A stretch of DNA of 5,259 bases from JBOICV01 sp050740255 (GCA_050740255.1 JBOICV010000101.1:1-5259), one strand, 5' to 3'. Positions 1 through 4,670 are shown, numbered from the stretch's first letter. Notes: generated by a model not told the origin, from the sequence alone. Program-made: numbers and translations.

Positions 1-740
1 CATTCTGGCCGTGTCTCTGGATCTGGCCATGAGTCTGCCCAGGCGGTTATGTCCCGGGCTTTGTTTGGCCATTCGTCTGTGAAAGCCGTCGCGGTCTCTG
101 CCGCTGGCTGATTGGCGCCGACTTCGATCTGCGCGCGCCACCCGCAGCACTTCCGGTAGTTCGAAATCAGACCGTTGAGGTTGTTCTTCGAGAATCCGCG
201 CTCGATCCAGAAGTCGAGCGTCATCTCCCAGGCTTTCAGGTCGGCGATCTGCGTTTCGATCGCTTCCTGGATGTAGATTGCTGGCTGACTGCCGAATGCC
301 CGGACGTACATTTCGACCGGGTTCGTTTCGGCGCGCGCGAGTGAGAGCGCCCGCTCCGCTCTCACGCTCTCACTCTTCCTCTCCTCTGTCTCTGTCTCTG
401 TCTCTGGGCAAGCAACCTGCCAGTGCGATGCTAGCGGGTTGCTATCAGGTTGCTCCATAGACAGGAACTCCTTGTCGATCAACGGGGCCAGCGCGGCCGC
501 CAGCGCCTCGGCTGACATGTGCAATCGGAACGCCAGCGCCGTGCCGTTCATTCGGATGCGGCCGTCTAGTTGCTCGCTCTCGCTGGCAATCAGCCAGAGC
601 AAGGGGGCGAGCGCGCGGCTTTCTATCGGGAGGAGGCTGAACTCGTAATTGTCTAACAGATCGTGATGCAGTTTGATCCATGGCGGATTGCGGTCTTTGT
701 AATGCTGGAACCGTTGCCAGTTCCTGACGGCTAAAACCAT
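1..740 (-). CDS. Phage replication protein, DnaD-like, 3' end cut by window edge
   Basis: The frame stays open from 740 to the window edge, giving 246 residues. Residues 6-53 read Arg-Asn-Trp-Gln-Arg-Phe-Gln-His-Tyr-Lys-Asp-Arg, then Pro-Pro-Trp-Ile-Lys-Leu-His and a Leu-Trp-Leu-Ile-Ala-Ser segment. This is the usual N-terminal block of phage replication/replisome-organiser proteins; residues 54-94 look like the rest of a winged-helix fold. Residues 97-139 are a low-complexity linker with a Thr-Glu repeat. Residues 141-197 (Tyr-Val-Arg-Ala-Phe-Gly ... Asn-Leu-Ile-Ser-Asn-Tyr-Arg-Lys) resemble a DnaD/DnaB_2 helical domain. Such proteins bind the origin and recruit helicase or its loader. The start at 740 is chosen because AGGAAGG lies 6 nt upstream and the conserved block begins at once. 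An in-frame ATG at 818, touching the upstream stop codon and preceded by GAGGGGGG, is the alternative and would add 26 residues. The family call rests on pattern recognition, not a search. Confidence 0.85.
   Translation of the reverse strand, partial: MVLAVRNWQRFQHYKDRNPPWIKLHHDLLDNYEFSLLPIESRALAPLLWLIASESEQLDGRIRMNGTALAFRLHMSAEALAAALAPLIDKEFLSMEQPDSNPLASHWQVACPETETETEERKSESVRAERALSLARAETNPVEMYVRAFGSQPAIYIQEAIETQIADLKAWEMTLDFWIERGFSKNNLNGLISNYRKCCGWRAQIEVGANQPAAETATAFTDEWPNKARDITAWADSWPDPETRPE
339..375. repeat. Inverted and direct 8-11 bp repeats in replication-gene linker
   Basis: An 11-bp perfect inverted repeat pairs 339-349 (GAGTGAGAGCG) with 365-375. The 8-mer GCTCTCAC occurs twice in tandem at 358-365 and 366-373, and its complement is at 341-348. 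The cluster sits in the part of the replication gene that encodes the variable linker, where lambda-like phages keep their origin iterons. It could be an origin component or simply low-complexity coding DNA. Confidence 0.5.
384..406. repeat. Hexanucleotide tandem repeat, about four CTCTGT units
   Basis: Four consecutive CTCTGT units (the last one incomplete) keep the reading frame and encode the Thr-Glu repeat of the replication protein linker on the minus strand. Six-base units allow copy-number change without a frameshift. Confidence 0.8.
411..454. repeat. 9-bp inverted repeat AGCAACCTG/CAGGTTGCT
   Basis: Perfect arms at 411-419 and 446-454 are separated by 26 nt, inside the replication gene. 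The spacer holds one TGCTATC (the complement of GATAGCA), the motif repeated at 1046-1116 and 4641-4670. With the repeats at 339-375 this makes the linker-coding segment unusually rich in symmetric elements. Confidence 0.5.
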
Positions 741-818
741 CTCGGCACCTTCCTGGGGTTGTGAGTGGGTAAGTGGTCGCCGCCGCCTGGTGGCGAAGTC
801 GAAAAGGATTGCCTCCAT

Positions 819-1028
819 TCAGCCCCCCTCTTTCTTCAGCGCTGGGACGAGCTCACCTCGGCGCACCCGGTTCAGCGTGTCATAGATTATGTCTTGTGGT
901 GTGTCACCGTGCCGCAGTGTTTGGATGTTCATCCACTCGGCGAGCGGTCCGCTCAGCGTTACGAAGATGCGGAAGCGTGGCGCTGCTTTTGGTTTCTCCT
1001 GCTTTTGCGTCATCTTTTTTGTTTTCAT
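819..1028 (-). CDS. Small ribbon-helix-helix-like DNA-binding protein (69 aa)
   Basis: The basic N-terminus (residues 1-17, Lys/Gln-rich) is followed by a short strand, Arg-Phe-Arg-Ile-Phe-Val-Thr-Leu (18-25). Two predicted helices follow, at 28-40 (Pro-Leu-Ala-Glu-Trp-Met...) and 43-57 (Thr-Pro-Gln-Asp-Ile-Ile-Tyr-Asp-Thr-Leu). This strand-helix-helix order and size fit Arc/CopG-type repressors, which dimerise and read DNA with the paired strand; the assignment is inferred from the pattern only. The gene has its own candidate promoter (1064-1092) with a dyad across the -10, which suggests autoregulation. The stop at 819-821 directly abuts an in-frame ATG of the replication gene, so the two are probably co-transcribed. 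The Shine-Dalgarno is weak (GGAA about 6 nt upstream). An internal Met6 is another possible start. Confidence 0.75.
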   Translation of the reverse strand: MKTKKMTQKQEKPKAAPRFRIFVTLSGPLAEWMNIQTLRHGDTPQDIIYDTLNRVRRGELVPALKKEGG

Positions 1029-1050
1029 AGTGTTCCGTACTTTCTGCTAT

Positions 1051-1078
1051 GGACTGGTAGCAAATGCTATCACAGTCC
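1051..1078. promoter_or_regulatory. Imperfect 28-bp dyad, operator candidate
   Basis: The sequence has arms GGACTG (1051-1056) and CAGTCC (1073-1078) around an inner perfect dyad TAGCA-AA-TGCTA (1058-1069); the two halves differ by a 2-nt insertion in the right arm. It covers the -10 hexamer of the candidate promoter at 1064-1092. That position suits a repressor-binding site for the ribbon-helix-helix-like product just downstream. The inner half-site is also a copy of the GATAGCA motif. Confidence 0.6.
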
Positions 1079-1092
1079 GCGCGGATTGGCAA
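1064..1092 (-). promoter_or_regulatory. Sigma70-like promoter for the regulator/replication pair
   Basis: On the minus strand, TTGCCA (1092-1087) is followed after exactly 17 nt by TAGCAT (1069-1064). These match the -35 and -10 consensus at 5/6 and 4/6 positions. Transcription would start near 1057, about 29 nt before the ATG at 1028. The position, in the gap after the recombinase fragment, is where a separate promoter is expected. Confidence 0.55.
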
Positions 1093-1120
1093 CTACTTTT
1101 GCTATTAAAAGCTATCTGTC
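1091..1120 (-). repeat. Three degenerate 10-bp direct repeats (GATAGC, AATAGC, AGTAGT)
   Basis: On the minus strand, GATAGC begins at 1116, AATAGC at 1106 and AGTAGT at 1096, exactly one helical turn apart, just upstream of the -35 hexamer. Further copies of the core begin at 1071 (GATAGC) and 1051 (CATAGC). The same core at the same 10-bp spacing recurs at 4641-4670, which suggests a common binding protein. Confidence 0.55.
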
Positions 1121-1333
1121 ATGGCAGCACAAAATCGAAGTGCTGGATTTGTATCTCCCGCTTTGGGAGGAACTCCAGCGCAGACTGACCTCCGACAGGC
1201 TGCAATCTCCGAACTCGTCGGCGAGGTCGGCGCAACGCCACTTGTAGGACTGGTAAGTCCCCGGCGACTTGTTGGCCAGAATCCAAGGCAAGAATTGTTC
1301 TTCGACGAAGCGCGCGAAGTTCGTGGACGTCAC
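1112..1333 (-). pseudogene. Tyrosine recombinase (integrase) N-terminal fragment
   Basis: From a GTG at 1333 this frame gives 73 residues. Residues 5-51 (Phe-Ala-Arg-Phe-Val-Glu-Glu-Gln-Phe-Leu-Pro-Trp, then Lys-Ser-Pro-Gly-Thr-Tyr-Gln-Ser-Tyr, then Glu-Phe-Gly-Asp, Leu-Ser-Glu-Val) match the SAM-like core-binding domain at the start of phage integrases. After about residue 51 the translation turns into a Ser-rich string that does not fit the family, and it stops at 1112. The catalytic domain with its Arg-His-Arg-Tyr residues is absent, since only intergenic DNA and the regulator gene follow. I read it as a truncated remnant; a stand-alone DNA-binding domain is possible. A GGAAGG lies too close to the GTG for a normal ribosome site, in keeping with decay. 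The upstream gap (1334-1381) holds a perfect 12-bp palindrome at 1351-1362. Confidence 0.5.
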
Positions 1334-1381
1334 GCCTTCCGCGTGGAGTCTGCCCGCGCGGGCGAGCGCCGGTGATGGGAA

Positions 1382-1642
1382 TTATTCTTCGGCTTTGGCG
1401 ATGGCAGCGATGAGTATCTCTGTTATTTCAAACGATCCTGCCTCGATCATGTCGTTGTCGGTCAGTCGCGTGAATGCCTGCCGGCACGCTGCCAGCAGAT
1501 CGGCATGCGCGTTCAGCGTCTTCACAATCAGGCGCACATTCTCCTTTGCTTTCGGGTACTTGCCAACGCCGATTGCAACCGGATCGCTCTCGGCGTCGAA
1601 AACGGTTGGCTCGCCGCGCCATGTGTCCGCGTAATAGCTCAT
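1382..1642 (-). CDS. Small phage hypothetical protein (86 aa)
   Basis: The start ATG at 1642 overlaps the stop of the helix-turn-helix gene in an ATGA, with GGGAGG 6 nt upstream, so the start is secure and translation is coupled. The middle of the protein (residues 33-60: Lys-Glu-Asn-Val-Arg-Leu-Ile, then Leu-Asn-Ala-His-Ala-Asp-Leu-Leu-Ala-Ala-Cys) has the Asn-Ala-x-Leu-Ile ... Leu-Leu-Ala-Ala pattern common in small phage proteins of unknown function. The C-terminal third looks helical and acidic. There is no signal peptide, membrane segment or catalytic motif. The function is unknown. Confidence 0.85.
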   Translation of the reverse strand: MSYYADTWRGEPTVFDAESDPVAIGVGKYPKAKENVRLIVKTLNAHADLLAACRQAFTRLTDNDMIEAGSFEITEILIAAIAKAEE

Positions 1643-1881
1643 GACTTTCCTCCCTTCGCTGCTTGCTCAACGAATTCTCCGCCCGCGTCGAGCCACTGCT
1701 TGAACGGCTCGATTTTGAAGCGCACTCGCTTATTTTTCTGGCCTTCCGCGCCGAGGCGGATCGCCACATCCGGGACGGGGATTATCCCGTTCCGGATCCA
1801 TTTGTACAGCGTGCCTGGTGCGAAGTCGCTGAACGCAGCGGCTTGCGCGACGGTCCAATAGTTGCCGTTGGTCGGACTCAT
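1639..1881 (-). CDS. Excisionase-like helix-turn-helix protein (80 aa)
   Basis: Residues 8-32 (Tyr-Trp-Thr-Val-Ala-Gln-Ala-Ala-Ala ... Gly-Thr-Leu-Tyr-Lys-Trp-Ile-Arg-Asn-Gly) form the MerR-type helix-turn-helix of the excisionase/AlpA (HTH_17) group. A wing-like stretch ends in Lys-Arg-Val-Arg-Phe-Lys and a helix Pro-Phe-Lys-Gln-Trp-Leu (51-64). Such proteins bind att-site arms or promoters as excision factors or small regulators. The start ATG at 1881 has GGGAG six nt upstream. Its A belongs to a seven-A run that also lies in the upstream annealing-protein gene. The stop overlaps the next gene's ATG (ATGA). The recombinase fragment two genes downstream fits an excision module, but a plain transcriptional regulator is equally possible. 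Confidence 0.88.
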   Translation of the reverse strand: MSPTNGNYWTVAQAAAFSDFAPGTLYKWIRNGIIPVPDVAIRLGAEGQKNKRVRFKIEPFKQWLDAGGEFVEQAAKGGKS

Positions 1882-2716
1882 TTTTTTCTCCCTGCGCGCC
1901 AATCCGCGCCTTGCGCTCGAGCTCGAGCAGTTGGATGATCTGCGCCAGTTCGCTCGCGCCAAGCGACTCCAGCGCCGGAATGATCTCGCTGGCTACCGCG
2001 ATTTTGAGCGAATCGAAAATCGCCCTCCGCAGCGCCGCATCATCCCATCCGAGGAATGTTTGCAACGCGAGGATCTGGCCGATCTTGCCTTTCGGCCTGG
2101 GCGCAGGCGCGGGCGTGGGTGGCTCTTCGATTGGCTCGACTTCGCCGGGCAGATTGTCGTTGCCTGGTTCCTCGTCCGGCTCGTTGTTGATCGTGATTGC
2201 GGCGAGCTCGCCGTTTGGAGCGGGCGGTGGTTCAGGCGTGCGGGCGTGTGCGGGGATCGTCTCAAGCTCTGTCTCATCCAGGATCCCGAGGCCACAAATC
2301 GAAAGCGTTACCCGTCTCTTGGCCTTCGTTTCCGCTTTCATTATCGCGTTGCAAAGGGCGTCACCTCTCAGTCCCGCGAGGCTGACCGCGCCGATTGATT
2401 CGTCCGTCCTGCCGCTCGCATCAGTCGCGCGGGCGGTGACGGCGTACACATCGCCGATCTGATCCCGGCTCACGATCTGCACGCTGACCGAGTGGATTTT
2501 GCGCAACTGGTCAGTTGCGTCCTTTCGGGCGTAGAGCACGAGCTTTCCGTTGAGCGTGATAAATTCAAATGGCTTGGTGAGCGGATTCAATCCCAGCGAG
2601 CGGCAGACCTCGGCGTAATACTTCGTCCGCTCGCCCGCTGGCAATCTGGATAGATCTCCCGCGGTGACGACCTGATCAATGATTGCGTGGCGATTCACTT
2701 CAGCGATTGCAGTCAT
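1730..2716 (-). CDS. RecT/Redbeta-like ssDNA-annealing protein, 3' end apparently frameshifted
   Basis: The start ATG at 2716 has GGAGG six nt upstream; the open frame extends to 2812, but that extension lacks such a site. Residues 42-72 contain Gly-Leu-Asn-Pro-Leu-Thr-Lys-Pro-Phe, Leu-Asn-Gly-Lys-Leu and Asp-Ala-Thr-Asp-Gln-Leu-Arg. Residues 99-150 contain Gly-Arg-Thr-Asp, Met-Lys-Ala-Glu-Thr-Lys-Ala-Lys-Arg-Arg and Cys-Gly-Leu-Gly with Asp-Glu. This is a widespread phage family that I associate with RecT-type single-strand annealing proteins, which pair complementary strands during phage recombination. An acidic, proline-rich linker (about 155-205) joins a short helical C-terminal region. 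As read, the frame runs 152 nt into the helix-turn-helix gene and ends at 1730 with an Arg-rich tail that looks spurious. One extra A in the run at 1881-1887 would stop the protein after 279 residues at an ATGA junction (see findings). The coding call is firm; the family call is from memory. Confidence 0.85.
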   Translation of the reverse strand: MTAIAEVNRHAIIDQVVTAGDLSRLPAGERTKYYAEVCRSLGLNPLTKPFEFITLNGKLVLYARKDATDQLRKIHSVSVQIVSRDQIGDVYAVTARATDASGRTDESIGAVSLAGLRGDALCNAIMKAETKAKRRVTLSICGLGILDETELETIPAHARTPEPPPAPNGELAAITINNEPDEEPGNDNLPGEVEPIEEPPTPAPAPRPKGKIGQILALQTFLGWDDAALRRAIFDSLKIAVASEIIPALESLGASELAQIIQLLELERKARIGAQGEKNESDQRQLLDRRASRCVQRLRTRHAVQMDPERDNPRPGCGDPPRRGRPEK

Positions 2717-2812
2717 AATTTTCCTCCTTCGTTTTTTGTGCGCGGCCTGCCGCATCGCAGCTTCACCAGCGCGCTTGCGCAGGTGCGCGACAGGCCACGC
2801 GGGGCAAATCAA

Positions 2813-3019
2813 TTACTCTTTCTTCTTCCGACCGCGCGCCAGCTCCGTCGCTTCGTCAATCTCCGACGACTCCGGCAGCCGCAGCCAGCCGGCCTTGAAC
2901 GGGCTGCGCTGGCGCTTCGTTCCGGGCGTTGGCGCGCCTGGCCATTTCTCGATCGGTTTGAAAGCGGCTGAAAGCGAGCTATTCAAAAAGTGGCAAACCG
3001 AGCCACTGCCGAGCGGCAC
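2813..3019 (-). CDS. Small basic protein of unknown function (68 aa)
   Basis: The open frame has a GTG at 3019, which overlaps the previous gene by 41 nt and lacks a Shine-Dalgarno. A TTG at 2986, just before that gene's TAG, is another possible start and would give 57 residues. The part not shared with the upstream gene (from about residue 14) reads Phe-Lys-Pro-Ile-Glu-Lys-Trp-Pro-Gly, then Arg-Ser-Pro-Phe-Lys-Ala-Gly-Trp-Leu-Arg, and ends in Gly-Arg-Lys-Lys-Lys-Glu. The Trp-Pro-Gly and Ser-Pro-Phe-Lys-Ala pieces recall a small hypothetical family in mobile elements, but the C-terminal half differs, so no name is given. No membrane segment or known motif is visible. Its place between two clear genes supports translation; the start is uncertain. 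Confidence 0.6.
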   Translation of the reverse strand: MPLGSGSVCHFLNSSLSAAFKPIEKWPGAPTPGTKRQRSPFKAGWLRLPESSEIDEATELARGRKKKE

Positions 3020-3179
3020 TGATCACGCGCACGTCCGTGCCTGCGCTCAGCGCTGCGTCTATTGCCTCCGGCGAATCGAATTCCTTGCCCATCGCCGAAT
3101 TCCACAAGTCTCTAACTAGATCATCCCGCATTCCCGGGTTGTTGTCGGCCTCTGCGATCTGCTCAATAATTTTGTCCAT
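2979..3179 (-). CDS. Small acidic hypothetical protein (66 aa)
   Basis: The ATG at 3179 has a strong GGAGG five nt upstream. The product is acidic and mostly helical. Residues 1-27 are rich in Asp, Glu and Asn (Met-Asp-Lys-Ile-Ile-Glu-Gln-Ile-Ala-Glu-Ala). Residues 35-60 read Ser-Pro-Glu-Ala-Ile-Asp-Ala-Ala-Leu ... Val-Ile-Ser-Ala-Ala-Arg-Gln-Trp-Leu-Gly-Leu-Pro. I do not recognise a family. The position at the head of the ordinary-composition gene run, directly upstream of the annealing-protein gene, and the small acidic character suggest an early phage accessory protein, but no function can be assigned. Confidence 0.8.
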   Translation of the reverse strand: MDKIIEQIAEADNNPGMRDDLVRDLWNSAMGKEFDSPEAIDAALSAGTDVRVISAARQWLGLPLFE

Positions 3180-3356
3180 GATTTCCTCCGTGTTCTGAGT
3201 TGACTATTTGGCCGACTCACGCCGGCCGCTGATTGATCCTACCGCAAGAAAAGAGCGAAAAGAAAAAGAAAGTAACAAAGCAAAAGGGACTCCCGCGCAA
3301 ATTTCGGACCAGACAGATTGAGGGACTGCGCGCCGCCCAGACAGAGTGGCTGCACG
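3180..3356. other. Intergenic leader with purine tract and small hairpin
   Basis: No gene is seen. A hairpin with 5-bp arms (GGCCG 3210-3214, CGGCC 3223-3227) lies ahead of the minus-strand gene at 3179. The stretch 3244-3288 is an A-rich purine tract on the plus strand, resembling the one at 4667-4703. The right part already shows the T-poor composition of the next region. A TAGGAT on the minus strand could be a -10, but no convincing -35 precedes it. Confidence 0.5.
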
Positions 3357-3647
3357 CTACTCGCCGGCCACCGCGCGCGCCGATTGCCGCCGCAACCACG
3401 CGCCGAACCAGCCCGCACCGCACGCGCGCTCCAGCCACAGCCAGCGGGAAATCCGGACTGGCAACCAGAGCCAGCAATGCCTGCCGCCGATCCCGCCGCT
3501 CCGGGCCGAGCGGCCGACGAACCAGACCAGCGCCACCAGCCCCGGGTGATTGCTGCTGGGGCCCGCGAACGCGAGCCGCAGAGCCAGCCCGCGCCAGCAG
3601 GCGACCACGAACCAAAGCACCCAGCAGAGAGCGAGCAACCGAATCAC
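3357..3647 (-). CDS. Probable small Trp-rich membrane protein (96 aa)
   Basis: The start GTG at 3647 overlaps the stop of the SLOG-like gene (GTGA) and has GGGAGG six nt upstream, which argues for real coupled translation. Residues 2-17 (Ile-Arg-Leu-Leu-Ala-Leu-Cys-Trp-Val-Leu-Trp-Phe-Val-Val-Ala-Cys) form a membrane-spanning candidate, and a second hydrophobic stretch follows near residues 36-44. The C-terminal half alternates Trp/Leu with Arg. About ten tryptophans occur and there is no lysine. Of the 17 A residues on the coding strand only two are at third positions, and about 90% of third positions are G or C, which fits coding. Against this, the biased composition of the region keeps several frames open and inflates Trp. 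No family recognised. Confidence 0.5.
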   Translation of the reverse strand: MIRLLALCWVLWFVVACWRGLALRLAFAGPSSNHPGLVALVWFVGRSARSGGIGGRHCWLWLPVRISRWLWLERACGAGWFGAWLRRQSARAVAGE

Positions 3648-4246
3648 TGCGCACCTCCCGCGAAAAGGCTGCGTTGCACGGATGGCACGGGCGTGGTAGG
3701 AACGAAACAGAACCAGCCGGGCGAGCCGGCAACCGGCGCGAGGCCCCAGCCCGAAGGGCAGGGGACGGCAGCGCAGCCGCAGGCGCCGCCGAGGAAAACG
3801 AGCGACGGCACGCCGGAGCCGACCGCCAGCGCGAGCGAAGCCCAGGACCCGGAGCCGCGACCGGAGAAGCAGGCAGCGGAGGAGGCAGAGGGCAGCAGCC
3901 CGGCCGGGCAGGGCCGGCCCGGGAACGAGAGCCACAGCCCGCCAGCGGCGGCGACCGCGCCAACGGCAGCGACCGAGCGGCGAGCGAAGGCGCCACGACC
4001 AGCGCCGAAGGAGCCGGAGGCGACAGAGAACAGGGAGAGCCGCGCGGGGGCCACCGCGGCCACCGCCGAACGGACGGCGAGATCAACGCCAGCCGCACAG
4101 CCGACCACCATGGCGGCAGCCGGGGACAGAGCCAGCACGCGGCGAGCGGCGGCAGCCGCGACCGCGCACAGCGACGGCGGCGCGGAGCGCCAGCCGGAGA
4201 AGCCAACCACCGGCGCGGCCGCCAGCAGAGAGGAAAGCGCGGACAT
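3644..4246 (-). CDS. SLOG/DprA-like Rossmann-fold protein encoded almost without adenine (200 aa)
   Basis: Residues 13-21 (Val-Val-Gly-Phe-Ser-Gly-Trp-Arg-Ser) match the first strand and Gly-Ser-Arg loop of SLOG-superfamily proteins (DprA, LOG). Residues 46-60 (Met-Val-Val-Gly-Cys-Ala-Ala-Gly-Val-Asp, then Val-Arg) match their Gly-x-Ala-x-Gly-Ile-Asp motif. Later come a Gly-Arg-Gly-Ala-Phe-Ala-Arg-Arg-Ser segment and Gly-Ser-Gly-Ser-Trp-Ala-Ser-Leu-Ala-Leu-Ala followed by a Val-Pro-Ser-Leu-Val-Phe-Leu strand. SLOG domains bind nucleotides or nucleotide-derived signals; the role here is unknown. From memory, similar Ser/Ala/Gly/Val-rich proteins with Gly-Phe-Ser-Gly-Ser-Arg occur in cyanobacteria. 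The start at 4246 is chosen because the Rossmann strand begins 12 residues in and a GGGGGGG lies 7 nt upstream. Residues 1-183 contain only three A-bearing codons: Met1, Met46 and Asp55. Lys, Glu, Asn, His, Tyr and Ile are absent from the whole protein. Confidence 0.65.
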   Translation of the reverse strand: MSALSSLLAAAPVVGFSGWRSAPPSLCAVAAAAARRVLALSPAAAMVVGCAAGVDLAVRSAVAAVAPARLSLFSVASGSFGAGRGAFARRSVAAVGAVAAAGGLWLSFPGRPCPAGLLPSASSAACFSGRGSGSWASLALAVGSGVPSLVFLGGACGCAAVPCPSGWGLAPVAGSPGWFCFVPTTPVPSVQRSLFAGGAQ

Positions 4247-4273
4247 CAGCGCACCCCCCCAAAGAGCCGCCCA

Positions 4274-4293
4274 GCGCGCGCCGCGGCGCGCGC
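4274..4293. repeat. 20-bp perfect GC palindrome before the SLOG-like gene
   Basis: Ten bp on each side of the 4283/4284 centre are perfectly complementary, with CCGCGG in the middle and alternating GC outside. It ends 27 nt before the ATG at 4246. It could form a hairpin in the leader RNA, affecting translation, or serve as an operator. In a GC-only context short palindromes are common, but one of 20 bp is long. Confidence 0.6.
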
Positions 4294-4623
4294 CGAGGCG
4301 AGCAGCGGACAGGGGCAGGCCCCGAGCCAGCGCGCGGCCACAAAGGGCCGCGCGGAGCACAGCGGCGAAGCCCAGCGCGCAGCGCGCCAGAGCGAGCACC
4401 AGGAGCCGCAGCCAAGGCCCAGGGCGGGCGCGCAAACGACGGACGAGAGCGCGACGAGCCGGCGCCACACGAGCAGGCGCACAGCGCGGGACGACGACAA
4501 CGGAGACACGACGGGCAAAGACACAGGACACCCCCAAAGAAAAGCGGACAGACCACGACACAGACCGCCCGCAAAGGAGCAGCCCAGAAACACAGCGCGC
4601 GCGCGAGGAGCCGGGCGCCCAGC

Positions 4624-4640
4624 CCCCCAACAACAGGGGG
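4624..4640. repeat. 5-bp hairpin CCCCC-AACAACA-GGGGG
   Basis: The arms at 4624-4628 and 4636-4640 enclose a 7-nt loop, immediately beside the repeat island. If the minus-strand promoter at 4641-4670 is used, this hairpin would sit at the very 5' end of the transcript. No T-run follows it in either direction, so it is not an intrinsic terminator. Confidence 0.5.
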
Positions 4641-4670
4641 ATGATAGCACAAGATAGCATAAGATAGCAA
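4641..4670 (+). repeat. Three 10-bp iteron-like direct repeats (GATAGCA core)
   Basis: Units 4641-4650, 4651-4660 and 4661-4670 each contain GATAGCA at the same offset, with the flanking bases mostly A. The period equals one helical turn. These units hold five of the eight T residues in the 3698-5082 tract. The A-rich purine tract 4667-4703 follows directly. Repeats beside an AT-rich segment resemble a small origin, though overlap with a promoter makes a regulator-binding site equally likely. Confidence 0.75.
4641..4670 (-). promoter_or_regulatory. Candidate promoter for the SLOG-like gene
   Basis: On the minus strand, TTGCTA (4670-4665) is followed after 18 nt by TATCAT (4646-4641), which match the -35 at 4/6 and the -10 at 5/6 positions. 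This is the only place within the A-free tract where a minus-strand -10 could exist. It would leave a leader of about 390 nt before 4246. The GATAGCA repeats overlap the whole element, so a protein binding them would control it. Confidence 0.4.

Noticed and set aside
2717..2812. N-terminal extension of the annealing protein to 2812
   Set aside because: The extension has no ribosome site and is unlike the family, whereas the ATG at 2716 has a strong GGAGG at ideal spacing.
3199..3204. TTGACT as a plus-strand -35 element
   Set aside because: No -10-like hexamer at suitable distance, and no credible plus-strand gene downstream.
3217..4206. Minus-strand frame overlapping the SLOG-like gene
   Set aside because: It is a shifted frame of that gene, Pro/Arg/Ser-rich and without recognisable motifs.
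3233..4657. Long plus-strand open frame (474 codons), Arg/Ala/Pro/Gly-rich
   Set aside because: T-free DNA cannot form stop codons in any plus frame. The product is low-complexity, has no domain, and lies antisense to the better-supported SLOG-like gene.
3318..4667. Second plus-strand open frame (449 codons), a disordered-looking protein
   Set aside because: Same compositional artefact; it begins at a TTG with no ribosome site, and T is missing at silent third positions as well.
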